The position numbers were made by a program, and so were the translations under genes. This document shows, in pieces, positions 27,563 to 35,723 of a stretch of DNA of 64,000 bases. Source of the DNA: Limisphaerales bacterium (GTDB taxonomy: Bacteria; Verrucomicrobiota; Verrucomicrobiia; Limisphaerales; UBA1100). Position 1 is the stretch's first letter. Every line of letters starts with the position of its first letter. The notes beneath the pieces are model-generated. The model was given only the letters and a program-made list of their open reading frames with translations. It did not search any database and was not told where the DNA came from. The DNA is taken from assembly GCA_014382585.1 (NCBI GenBank), contig JACNJL010000064.1, forward strand, positions 1 to 64,000, read 5' to 3'.

Positions 27563-29092
27563 ATGCGCGACCTATATATCGGCATCGACAGCGGCACTCA
27601 ATCCACCAAGGCATTGGTGGTTGATGCCAAAAATGGCAACGTGCTCGGCAGCGCTCAACGGGCCTATGGGCTGATTTCCGGATTGTCCGCAGGCGCGAAG
27701 GAACAGCATCCCGAGACATGGAAACGCGCTACGGCGGCCACGATCAAAGCCGCACTCAGACAAGCCAAAGCCAGCGCGGCCGAAGTGAAGGGGATCGGCG
27801 TCAGCGGCCAACAGCACGGCTTTGTGCCACTCGATAAAACGGGCAAAGTGATTCGCCCTGCCAAACTTTGGTGCGATACCGCCACCACCGCTGAGTGCGA
27901 GGCCATCACTCAAAAACTCGGTGGCCTAAAAAAAACCATCCGTCGTATCGGGAACGCGATGTTGCCGGGATTCACCGCGCCAAAGATAGCGTGGCTGAAA
28001 AAAAATGAACCCAAAAATTACCAACGCCTCGCCACGGTTTTGTTGCCGCACGATTACCTGAATTTTTGGCTCACCGGAAACGCCGTGATGGAATACGGCG
28101 ACGCCAGCGGCACAGCGTTGCTCGATGTTAAACACCGCAAGTGGTCAGCCGCCGCCATCAAAGCAATCGACCCCGCATTGGCAGACAAACTGCCTCCGCT
28201 CATCTCCAGCGATCAACCCGTCGGGAATCTTTCCGCCGCAACTGCCAAATCACTTGGCCTTTCCACGGGCACCCTCGTGAGCGCCGGCGGCGGCGACAAT
28301 ATGATGGGCGCGATCGGCACCGGCAATACACGGTCGGGAATCGTCACTGCAAGTTTTGGAACGAGTGGAACGATTTATGCGTGCGCGGCAAAACCGGTGA
28401 TCGATCCCAAAGGCGAGATCGCCGCGTTCTGCGATTCTACCAATCGTTGGCTGCCGTTGCTTTGCACGATGAACGTCACCGTGGCCACCGAGATGGTGCG
28501 AAACCATTACAGCCTTTCGCACGTGCAATATGAAAAAGCGGCCGCCAAAGTTCGTGCCGGAAGCGATGGCCTCATTCTGTTGCCCTACCTCGAAGGTGAG
28601 CGCACGCCGAATGTGCCGGACGGCACGGGTGTGTGGTTTGGCATCAATCCGCGCACAAACAGCACTGGCCATTTTGCGCGCGCGGCGATGGAGGGTGTTA
28701 CGCTCGGGATGAATTTCGGATTGCTCCGCCTGGCCGCGCTCGGGGTGAAACCTAAACAAATCCGAGCCACCGGAGGCGGGGCGCAATCCAAACTCTGGCG
28801 GCAAATCATGGCTGACATTTTTAACACGGAAGTGGTCACACTCGCCGTCAGCGAGGGTGCGGCGTACGGCGCAGCCCTCCAAGCCATGTGGTGCGTGGCC
28901 CAAAATAGCGGTGAAAAAGTTCTGATAAATGACCTTTCGGATCAATTTGTGAAACTAAACTCGCGCCAAACGCTTCAGCCTAATAAAGCAAATGTTGCTG
29001 TTTATCGGCAAATACAAGCGATTCAAGGCGGATTATCCATGGATCTTCGCACCGCATTTTCCGGTCACCGCCGCTTTTTGAATTGTGTATAA
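27563..29092 (+). CDS. xylB: Xylulokinase (FGGY family)
   Basis: Phosphorylates D-xylulose at C5, feeding the pentose phosphate pathway. The 509-residue product has the FGGY N-terminal phosphate loop (YIGIDSGTQSTKALVV, 5-20), the substrate segment GVSGQQHGFVPLD with the catalytic aspartate at its end, AKLWCDT, the hinge region TASFGTSGTIYA, and the C-terminal RATGGGAQSKLWRQIMADIFN. The GQQHG motif points to xylulokinase rather than glycerol or gluconate kinase. It lies 7 bp after hisS with a GGAG about ten bases before the start. No xylose isomerase or xylose transporter is near, so the physiological sugar is inferred. Confidence 0.93.
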   Translation: MRDLYIGIDSGTQSTKALVVDAKNGNVLGSAQRAYGLISGLSAGAKEQHPETWKRATAATIKAALRQAKASAAEVKGIGVSGQQHGFVPLDKTGKVIRPAKLWCDTATTAECEAITQKLGGLKKTIRRIGNAMLPGFTAPKIAWLKKNEPKNYQRLATVLLPHDYLNFWLTGNAVMEYGDASGTALLDVKHRKWSAAAIKAIDPALADKLPPLISSDQPVGNLSAATAKSLGLSTGTLVSAGGGDNMMGAIGTGNTRSGIVTASFGTSGTIYACAAKPVIDPKGEIAAFCDSTNRWLPLLCTMNVTVATEMVRNHYSLSHVQYEKAAAKVRAGSDGLILLPYLEGERTPNVPDGTGVWFGINPRTNSTGHFARAAMEGVTLGMNFGLLRLAALGVKPKQIRATGGGAQSKLWRQIMADIFNTEVVTLAVSEGAAYGAALQAMWCVAQNSGEKVLINDLSDQFVKLNSRQTLQPNKANVAVYRQIQAIQGGLSMDLRTAFSGHRRFLNCV

Positions 29093-29149
29093 CTTGTGAG
29101 TAAATGGGTGGCCAGTGTTAATAAGTGGACATCTTTTTCCTTCGATTCA

Positions 29150-29178
29150 TTGGCAGAACCCAGAATGTGTGGTATATT
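29150..29178 (+). promoter_or_regulatory. Promoter of hpf (extended -10, near-leaderless)
   Basis: TTGGCA (29150-29155), 17 nt ending in TGG, TATATT (29173-29178), eight bases, ATG 29187. It is the best sigma-70-like site in the window. The stretch TTGGCAGAACC...AATGTGTGG recurs at 39750. Confidence 0.65.
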
Positions 29179-29186
29179 AACCTCAT

Positions 29187-29540
29187 ATGAAGTTAGTCCT
29201 GTCTACTCATAAAGTTACCCTTACCGATGGTCTCAAAGATCATGTTCGCATGTGTATCGAGAAACTTGATCATCAGGAAACGCATGCGCTTGCAGCGTTC
29301 GTGAATCTCGAGCGCGATCATAAAGGTCACCCCGACAAGCGATACACGTGCACGATGAAGGTGGCCTTACCCGGCCAGAATCTAATCGCTCGTGATGCCG
29401 AAGATGACTTGTACGCAGCCATTGATCTAGTTACCAAAAAGGTGCAGGCGCAACTGCGCAAACGGCACAGTAAGTTCAAGGCCCGCAATCATAAACAGGC
29501 GGCTCAAATAAAGAGCGGACTGCAAGCGGTGGCCGCTTGA
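29187..29540 (+). CDS. hpf: Ribosome hibernation promoting factor (short HPF/RaiA type)
   Basis: Binds the 30S subunit in stationary phase and blocks the mRNA/tRNA channel. The 117-residue product has the beta-alpha-beta-beta-beta-alpha layout: STHKVTLTDGLKDHVRMCIEKL, then a core strand region (CTMKVALPGQNLIARDAEDDLYAAIDLVTKKVQAQLRKRH) that matches the S30AE family. It has a basic C-terminal tail and lacks the C-terminal dimerisation domain of long HPF. A strong extended -10 promoter lies just before the ATG, so the mRNA is probably leaderless or nearly so. The preceding gap is 94 bp. Confidence 0.93.
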   Translation: MKLVLSTHKVTLTDGLKDHVRMCIEKLDHQETHALAAFVNLERDHKGHPDKRYTCTMKVALPGQNLIARDAEDDLYAAIDLVTKKVQAQLRKRHSKFKARNHKQAAQIKSGLQAVAA

Positions 29541-29546
29541 CATAGG

Positions 29547-29576
29547 TTGACCGCGACGCGGGTTCCCCGTTAGCGT
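29547..29576 (+). promoter_or_regulatory. Candidate promoter of the amidohydrolase-bio run (leaderless)
   Basis: TTGACC (29547-29552), 18 nt, TAGCGT (29571-29576), five bases, GTG 29582. The -35 to start distance (29 nt) equals that of most other sites here. Confidence 0.45.
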
Positions 29577-29581
29577 GGCGC

Positions 29582-30805
29582 GTGCTCTTGCGCGCGCGTA
29601 TTGTTATTCCCGTTTCCCAACCGCCCATTGCGGATGGCTTTGTGCGCCTGGATGGCAACCGCATAACCGCCGTGGGCAAATGGGCGGAGGCGGAAAATAA
29701 AAATGAGGCGGAAGATTTAGGCGAGGTGATTTTATTGCCCGGATTAGTCAACGCTCATTGTCATCTTGACTACACCGATTTCGTCGGCGCCATTCCCGCG
29801 CCGCGTTCCTTCACCGATTGGATCAATGCCATCGTCGATCTCAAAGCGGATGTGAATGACGCCGCCCACCGCGAATCGTGGTTGAATGGCGCAGCTCAAT
29901 GTTTGTGCTACGGGACCACCACGCTGGGCAACATCGAGACACGACCTGATTTGCTGCCAGATTTGTGGGCGGCCACGCCCTTACGAATGATTTCGTTTTT
30001 GGAGTTGATTGTCATCCGCACCCAAAGCGATGCGCAGCAAGCCGTGACTGATGCGACGGGCTGGGTCGCCAACCACAAACCGCCGCGCGGGCACGTGGGA
30101 TTGTCACCGCACGCGCCGTACACCACCAAACCGGATTTACTCGAAGCGTGTGCCTCAACGGGCTTGCCGCTGGCGATGCACTTGGCGGAATCGGCCGAGG
30201 AAGACGAAATGTTTCGCCAAGGCAAGGGCGCGCTTTACGAACGCCTTGCCGCCGTGGGGCGCGTGATGGCCGATTGCGGGGTGGGCTCACCCACCGCGCA
30301 CGCGCAACGCTATGGATTGTTGAGCAAAAACCTTCTTGCCGTTCACGGGAATTATTTGGATGACGACGACATTCGATTGCTTGCGGAAAACCAAGTGAGT
30401 CTTATTCATTGTCCGCGCAGTCATAATTACTTTGGGCACGCGCCATTCCGAGCCGAGGCATTGCGCACGGCGGGCGTGAATCTCTGTCTCAGCACTGATA
30501 GCCTTGCCACAATGCGCGATGGTGTTGCGGAGTTGAGTCTCTTCGACGAACTGCGCGCCTATCGCGAAGCCTTTCCTGATTCAGAATTGGAAACCCTTTT
30601 ACAGCGCGTCACCGTGAACCCCGCCCGCGCGCTGGGAATGGCCGGACAAGTGGGCGAATTGGCGGCGGGTGCATTCGCGGACTTGATTGCTTTGCCGTTC
30701 AATGACTCGATTGAGTCTGCGTGCGAAGCGATCTTGAACCATACCGGCCCTGCGCGGTTGGTCATGCTTGATGGAGAGTGGGAGGTTAAGAGTACAGATG
30801 ACTGA
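29582..30805 (+). CDS. Amidohydrolase-family deaminase
   Basis: Metal-dependent hydrolase of the cytosine deaminase / S-adenosylhomocysteine deaminase-like group. The 407-residue protein has the metal ligands H59 and H61 in NAHCHLD, the SPHAPYT and MHLAES histidines, LLAVHGNYL, HCPRSH and the catalytic STDS aspartate. The exact substrate is not evident. Aminodeoxyfutalosine deaminase (futalosine menaquinone pathway) or an 8-oxoguanine/thioadenosine-type deaminase are options. It starts at GTG 29582 and overlaps bioF by 8 nt (ATGACTGA). Its placement as first gene before bioF-bioA is unusual and no biotin role is known for this family. Confidence 0.8.
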   Translation: MLLRARIVIPVSQPPIADGFVRLDGNRITAVGKWAEAENKNEAEDLGEVILLPGLVNAHCHLDYTDFVGAIPAPRSFTDWINAIVDLKADVNDAAHRESWLNGAAQCLCYGTTTLGNIETRPDLLPDLWAATPLRMISFLELIVIRTQSDAQQAVTDATGWVANHKPPRGHVGLSPHAPYTTKPDLLEACASTGLPLAMHLAESAEEDEMFRQGKGALYERLAAVGRVMADCGVGSPTAHAQRYGLLSKNLLAVHGNYLDDDDIRLLAENQVSLIHCPRSHNYFGHAPFRAEALRTAGVNLCLSTDSLATMRDGVAELSLFDELRAYREAFPDSELETLLQRVTVNPARALGMAGQVGELAAGAFADLIALPFNDSIESACEAILNHTGPARLVMLDGEWEVKSTDD

Positions 30806-31979
30806 TCAATTTCAGGAAAAAATAGCGGGTGAGTTGGCCGGGATTGATTCGGGCGACTTGCGCCGCACCGTACGCGAAGTGGCTTCGACGCAGGGGGCGC
30901 GGATTCGGTTCGGGGCGCGCGAGGTGTTGAATTTTTCATCGAATGACTATTTGGGACTGGCCAATCATTCGGCATTGAAAAAGGCCGCCGTGGCGGCGAT
31001 TGAAACATTTGGCGCGGGTGCGGGGGCAGCGAGGCTCATTAGTGGATCGCAGTCACCGCATCACGAATTGGAAAGTGCGTTGGCGGATTTTAAAGGGACT
31101 GAAGACGCGCTGGCGTTTTCTTCCGGCTACGCCGCCGCGCTCGGCACCATCCCGGCGTTGGTTGGCGCGGGTGATGTGGTGGTGGTCGATAAACTTGTGC
31201 ACGCGAGTTTGGTGGATGCAGCGAAACTTTCAGCGGCGAAACTGCGCGTGTGCAAACACAACGACCTTGCCGACCTCGCACGCATTCTCGAATGGGCGGC
31301 GGAGCAGGGCGGGCGCACGTTGGTGGTGGCTGAAAGTGTTTATTCAATGGATGGCGACCTCGCGCCGTTGCTGAATTTGGTGGAATTGAAACAGCAACAC
31401 GGCGCGTGGTTGATGCTCGATGAAGCGCACGCGACGGGATTGTACGGCGAAGGGCGGCGCGGCGTGGCGGAGGAATTCGGCGTGGGCGATCGCGTGGAAA
31501 TTCAAATGGGCACACTCGGTAAAGCGCTCGGCGCGGCGGGCGGTTATATTTGTGGCTCAAATGAGTTGATTGAATTGCTGCGTCATCGGGCGCGGAGTTT
31601 TGTGTTTTCCACTGCACCGATGCCCGCACAGGCGGCGGCGGCGCGGGCGGGGATCGAAGTGGTGCAATCAGCGGAAGGTGAAGAGCGCCGGACGCGTTTG
31701 TGGAGTTTGGTGGATGAATTAAAAAACGGTCTCATCGCGCGCGGTTGGAAATTGCCCGTGGTGCAAAGCGCGATCTTGCCGCTGATGATCGGCGTCGAAG
31801 CCGAGGCGGTGGCGTTGTCGGAACGGTTGTTGGAAGCGGGCGTGTTTGTGCCGGCCATTCGTTATCCGACCGTGGCCAAAGGCGAAGCGCGGTTGCGGGT
31901 TACAGTGAGCGCGGCGCATTCGCCCGAGGACATCAAAACATTATTGGAGACTTTAGGTGAAAGCAAAAGCGATGCATAA
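30798..31979 (+). CDS. bioF: 8-amino-7-oxononanoate synthase (BioF-like)
   Basis: PLP-dependent alpha-oxoamine synthase that condenses pimeloyl-thioester with L-alanine in biotin synthesis. The 393-residue product shows LNFSSNDYLGLANH, the GSGG-like GAGAARLISGS, DEAHATGLYGEGRRG, and the PLP lysine in TLGKALGAAGG (K242). The start ATG 30798 lies within the preceding stop (8-nt overlap). The next gene encodes BioA, supporting BioF over other alpha-oxoamine synthases (KBL, serine palmitoyltransferase). No bioB, bioD or bioC is in the window. Confidence 0.93.
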   Translation: MTDQFQEKIAGELAGIDSGDLRRTVREVASTQGARIRFGAREVLNFSSNDYLGLANHSALKKAAVAAIETFGAGAGAARLISGSQSPHHELESALADFKGTEDALAFSSGYAAALGTIPALVGAGDVVVVDKLVHASLVDAAKLSAAKLRVCKHNDLADLARILEWAAEQGGRTLVVAESVYSMDGDLAPLLNLVELKQQHGAWLMLDEAHATGLYGEGRRGVAEEFGVGDRVEIQMGTLGKALGAAGGYICGSNELIELLRHRARSFVFSTAPMPAQAAAARAGIEVVQSAEGEERRTRLWSLVDELKNGLIARGWKLPVVQSAILPLMIGVEAEAVALSERLLEAGVFVPAIRYPTVAKGEARLRVTVSAAHSPEDIKTLLETLGESKSDA

Positions 31980-33399
31980 ACTGGCGCGGTTGGACCAAAA
32001 ATTTGTGTGGCATCCGTTCACGCAAATGCGCGATTGGGCCAAGCGCGAGCCCATCGTGTTGGCAAGCGGAAAGGGGGCGGTACTGGAAGATGTGCGCGGC
32101 AAAAAATATCTCGATGCAAACTCCAGTATTTGGACGAATCTGCACGGGCATAATCATCCGAAGCTCAACGCGGCGTTGCAGCGGCAGTTGAAAAAAGTGG
32201 CGCACACTTCGGCGCTGGGATTTGCCAATGAACCGGCGGCGTTGTTGGCGGAGCGGTTGCTGAAGGTAGGGCGCGCTGTCCCAGCGCGCCGCAATGCAAC
32301 CGGAATCGCAGGAGCTTCCTCCTCCCGGAAAGGGTTGGCGAAAGTTTTCTTCTCGGACGATGGCTCCACCGCGTTGGAGGTGGCCTTGAAGATGTCGTAT
32401 GAATTTACGCGTCGCACGGGGCGTTCGCGTGCGCCGAAGTTTCTTTCGCTGCAAGGGGCGTATCACGGTGACACGGTGGGGGCGGTGAGTGTGGGGCACA
32501 TTGATTTATTTCATAAAGCGTACGGCGGATTGCTTTTCAAAAGTGATCAAGTGATGTCGCCGTATTGTTATCGGTGCCCGTTTAATCGAGCCAAACCGGA
32601 ACGGGCGGATGCGCGGGTCACTCGCAAATGCAACTGGGAATGCGTGGGTAAAGCGGAGGCGAAATTGAAGCGACGGAAGTACGCAGCCTTGGTGGTGGAG
32701 CCGCTCGTGCAAGGGGCGGCGGGAATGATCGCGCATCCGGAAGGTTGGCTGAAACGCGTGGGCAAAGCGGTGCGCGCGAGTGGGGCGCAGTTGATCGCCG
32801 ATGAGGTGATGACGGGGTTTGGCCGAACGGGGTCGATGTTCGCCTGCCACAAGGAAACGGTGACGCCGGATTTCTTGTGTGTGGCGAAGGGGCTGACGGG
32901 CGGGTATTTGCCGATGGCGGCGACGTTGACGACGCAGAATGTGTTCGATGCGTTTCTCGGCGAGTACGAGGAGTTCAAAACTTTTTTTCACGGGCACAGT
33001 TATACGGGCAACCAATTGGGCGCAGCGGCGGCGTTGGCGAGTTTGGAAATTTTGCAGGGGGCGGAATCCAAAAAGAAACGGCGCGCGCTGGAGAAAAATT
33101 TGCGTGATGAATTGCAAACGCTGTGGCCGCTTGCGGCGGTGGGGGATGTCCGGCAGGAAGGCTTGGTGGCGGGCGTGGAGTTGGTGGCGGATTGGCGAAC
33201 GCGCAAGGCATTTCCGCTGAAGGCGCAAGCGGGCATTCGTGTGTGCGAGGCGATGGCGCGGCGCGGGGTGTTGACGCGGCCGATTGGAAATGTGATTCCG
33301 CTGTTGCCGCCATATTGCACGACGGCGGTGCAGTTGCGTAAAATGGTGCGGGCGTTGCGGGAAGCGATTGTGGAGGTGTTGGGCGGGGCGAAAGTTTAA
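31972..33399 (+). CDS. bioA: Adenosylmethionine-8-amino-7-oxononanoate aminotransferase
   Basis: PLP aminotransferase making 7,8-diaminononanoate for biotin. The 475-residue product has WHPFTQM, DANSSIWTNLHGHNHP, VFFSDDGSTALEVALKM, QGAYHGDT, the DEVMTGFGRTG block and the PLP lysine in CVAKGLTGG (K306). A stretch of about 24 residues (near 98-122) between RLLKV and LAKVFF has no counterpart in the family and is encoded by a REP-like hairpin element (32266-32331), kept in frame. ATG 31972 gives an 8-nt overlap with bioF (ATGCATAA). GTG 31957 is an alternative. The stop overlaps the convergent symporter stop (TTAA). Confidence 0.95.
   Translation: MHKLARLDQKFVWHPFTQMRDWAKREPIVLASGKGAVLEDVRGKKYLDANSSIWTNLHGHNHPKLNAALQRQLKKVAHTSALGFANEPAALLAERLLKVGRAVPARRNATGIAGASSSRKGLAKVFFSDDGSTALEVALKMSYEFTRRTGRSRAPKFLSLQGAYHGDTVGAVSVGHIDLFHKAYGGLLFKSDQVMSPYCYRCPFNRAKPERADARVTRKCNWECVGKAEAKLKRRKYAALVVEPLVQGAAGMIAHPEGWLKRVGKAVRASGAQLIADEVMTGFGRTGSMFACHKETVTPDFLCVAKGLTGGYLPMAATLTTQNVFDAFLGEYEEFKTFFHGHSYTGNQLGAAAALASLEILQGAESKKKRRALEKNLRDELQTLWPLAAVGDVRQEGLVAGVELVADWRTRKAFPLKAQAGIRVCEAMARRGVLTRPIGNVIPLLPPYCTTAVQLRKMVRALREAIVEVLGGAKV
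32266..32331 (+). repeat. REP-like palindromic element inside bioA
   Basis: GGCGCGCTG (32270-32278), TCC, CAGCGCGCC (32282-32290) is a perfect 9-bp stem with a 3-nt loop. About 20 bp downstream AGGAG/CTCCT (32310-32323) forms a second small hairpin. The paired-hairpin layout resembles dispersed intergenic palindromes of this phylum, here translated in frame. Confidence 0.65.
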
Positions 33400-35300
33400 T
33401 CGCCCGGCGTGCGGATGCGTTCGACTAATTCCTGAACTTCATCCGGGGGTGGACCGGAGGTTTTTGAAACGGCAAAGGCGACGGCGAAGTTAACGGCTGC
33501 ACCCACTGCGCCAAAGGCATTTGGGGTGATGCCGAAGAACCAATTTTCTTTCAAGTCACCCAAGAACGAAGTGCCGGGGATGAACATAATTCCTTTGTGT
33601 TGGAAGACGTAGAGCAAGGTGACGCCGATGCCGGCGATCATTCCGGCGATTGCGCCTTGGCGGTTCATGCGCTTTGAAAAGATGCCCATCATCAGGACGG
33701 GGAAAATGGATGAGGCGGCGAGGCCAAAGGCGATAGCGACCGTGCCGGCGGCGAAGTCAGGCGGGTTGAGGCCGAAATAACCGGCCATCAAAATCGCACC
33801 GACCATCGCGATGCGGCTGGCTTTGAGTTCTTCTTTTTCGGTGATGTTCGGCCGCATAATTCCCTTCAGCAAATCGTGTGAAATGGCGGAGGCGATGGCG
33901 AGCAAGAGTCCGGCGGCGGTGGAAAGGGCGGCGGCCAAACCACCGGCGACGACGAGGGCAATCACCCAGCCGGGGAGCTTGGCGATTTCGGGGTTGGCGA
34001 GCACGATGATGTCTTTGTCGACCTTCACCATTTCGTTTCCCTGCCAGCCGTGTTGGGCGAAAGAGGTTTTGGCGTGTTTGGTTTTAGCGGCAGCAATTTG
34101 TTTTTCAGCTGCGACGATGGCGGCTTGAGTTTCGGCAATGAGCGTGGCCGCGTTTTGATCTTTTGAAGATTCAGCTGTGGCGAGTTGGGCTTGAGCTTTT
34201 TCGAGGGCAAAATGCGCTTCACCCAATCCGCTTGGGTCGCTGTAATATTGGATGCGGCCGTCTTGGTTCCAATCGCGAAACTCAAGGAGGCCGGTTTTTT
34301 CCCAGTTCCTGAACCACTCGGGGCGTTTCTCATATTTAAGGTTGCCTTCGAGTGCGCCGACTTTTCCGGTTTGGATTGTTTGAGTGAGATTAAGGCGCGC
34401 CATCGCGGCGACGGCGGGGGCGGTGGTGTAAAGGATGGCAATGAAGATGAGCGCGTAACCCGCGGAGAGGCGGGCGTCTTTGACTTTGGGCACAGTGAAA
34501 AATCGGATGATGACGTGCGGCAAACCGGCGGTGCCGATCATCAGCGAAAGGGTGTACGCAAACATATTCAGTTTACTGCCCATCACGTCGGTGGTGAATT
34601 GGTTGAAGCCGAGGTCTTGGATGACGGTGTCGAGTTTGGCCAAGAGCGGCGTGCCGTCAACATCGCCGCCGAGGCCGAATTGGGGGATGGGGTTTCCGGT
34701 CAATTGAAGTGAGATGAAAATTGCGGGGACGGTGTACGCGAAAATCAGCACAACGTACTGGACGATTTGGGTGTAGGTGATGCCTTTCATGCCGCCGAGC
34801 ACGGCGTAAAAAAAGACGATGCCCATTCCGACGAAGAGGCCGGTGTTGTAATCGGTTTCGAGAAAGCGCGAGAAGACGACGCCGACGCCTTTCATTTGGC
34901 CGATGACGTAAGTGACCGAAACGAGGATGAGGCAGACGACAGCCACCACGCGGGCGGTTTTGGAATAAAAGCGTTCGCCGATGAATTCCGGCACGGTGAA
35001 TTTGCCGTACTTGCGAAGGTAAGGCGCGAGCAATAACGCGAGCAAAACGTAGCCGCCGGTCCATCCCATCAGAAACACCGAACCGCCGTAGCCGGAAAAG
35101 GCGATGAGCCCGGCCATTGAAAGAAAGGACGCGGCGCTCATCCAATCGGCCGCGGTGGCCATTCCGTTGGCGAGCGGACTCACGCCGCCGCCGGCCACAT
35201 AAAATTCGCTGGTGGATTTCGCACGGCTCCAAATCGCGATGCCGATGTACAGCGCGAACGTGATGCCGACGATGAGGTAAGTCCAGGTTTTGACGTCCAT
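33396..35300 (-). CDS. Sodium:solute symporter, VC_2705/ActP-like, large subunit
   Basis: Sodium-coupled organic-anion symporter of the SSS family with 13 or so TM segments over 634 residues. The family start (TSEFYVAGGGVSPLANGMATAADWMSAASFLSMAG) lies near 30-64. The region about 320-440 is a soluble insert with a GNLKYEKRPEWFRNW block and an Ala/Glu/Lys-rich coiled-coil stretch (EKAQAQLATAES...AAIVAAEKQIAAAK). It is paired with the DUF4212 small subunit encoded directly upstream (start codon touching the preceding stop). The pairing is typical of the VC_2704/VC_2705 type; acetate or a similar acid is the likely substrate, which would suit acs at 3614. The last residues are DEVQELVERIRTPGD. 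Confidence 0.93.
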   Translation of the reverse strand: MDVKTWTYLIVGITFALYIGIAIWSRAKSTSEFYVAGGGVSPLANGMATAADWMSAASFLSMAGLIAFSGYGGSVFLMGWTGGYVLLALLLAPYLRKYGKFTVPEFIGERFYSKTARVVAVVCLILVSVTYVIGQMKGVGVVFSRFLETDYNTGLFVGMGIVFFYAVLGGMKGITYTQIVQYVVLIFAYTVPAIFISLQLTGNPIPQFGLGGDVDGTPLLAKLDTVIQDLGFNQFTTDVMGSKLNMFAYTLSLMIGTAGLPHVIIRFFTVPKVKDARLSAGYALIFIAILYTTAPAVAAMARLNLTQTIQTGKVGALEGNLKYEKRPEWFRNWEKTGLLEFRDWNQDGRIQYYSDPSGLGEAHFALEKAQAQLATAESSKDQNAATLIAETQAAIVAAEKQIAAAKTKHAKTSFAQHGWQGNEMVKVDKDIIVLANPEIAKLPGWVIALVVAGGLAAALSTAAGLLLAIASAISHDLLKGIMRPNITEKEELKASRIAMVGAILMAGYFGLNPPDFAAGTVAIAFGLAASSIFPVLMMGIFSKRMNRQGAIAGMIAGIGVTLLYVFQHKGIMFIPGTSFLGDLKENWFFGITPNAFGAVGAAVNFAVAFAVSKTSGPPPDEVQELVERIRTPGD

Positions 35301-35606
35301 TTAGGCGTCCTCCTTTTTGTCGGAGGCGGGCTTGTCCTCTTTGTCGAAACCGTATTTTTTGTCCAACTTGTTCATCAGGCGGACGTACACAAAAATGAGT
35401 GCGACGAAGACGTAGATGGAGCCCTGCTGCGCCATCCAAAAGCCGAGTTGAAATCCGCCGAGCGAAATTGTGTTGAGCTCATCAACAAATAAAATGCCGC
35501 AGCCGTAGGAGACGGTGAACCACACGGCCAACAGCCAAGCCATGATGCGGAGGTTTTCCCGCCAATAATCGCGGCGGCGTTGTTGAGAGGATTCAGGATC
35601 GGGCAT
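35301..35606 (-). CDS. DUF4212 small subunit of the sodium:solute symporter
   Basis: A 101-residue protein with two hydrophobic segments (about 21-43, IMAWLLAVWFTVSYGCGILFV; and about 52-78, with FWMAQQGSIYVFVALIFVYV) and a charged C-terminal tail (KYGFDKEDKPASDKKEDA). The RxxYWRENLRI start and the GFWMAQQGS motif fit DUF4212 (VC_2704 type). These proteins accompany the large symporter subunit. ATG 35606 is used because the frame beyond it is antisense to miaB. It is divergent from miaB, and the starts are 117 bp apart. Confidence 0.92.
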   Translation of the reverse strand: MPDPESSQQRRRDYWRENLRIMAWLLAVWFTVSYGCGILFVDELNTISLGGFQLGFWMAQQGSIYVFVALIFVYVRLMNKLDKKYGFDKEDKPASDKKEDA

Positions 35607-35723
35607 AGCGCATCGACGAACGTTGCGGGGTTGTAGCAGAGCTTCCCAACGGAGGCAACGGGAAACAGGGTGTGTTTGCTCTTTCCAAACTTGTGCGACT
35701 GGCGTACCGTCCGCCGTCCGGAA

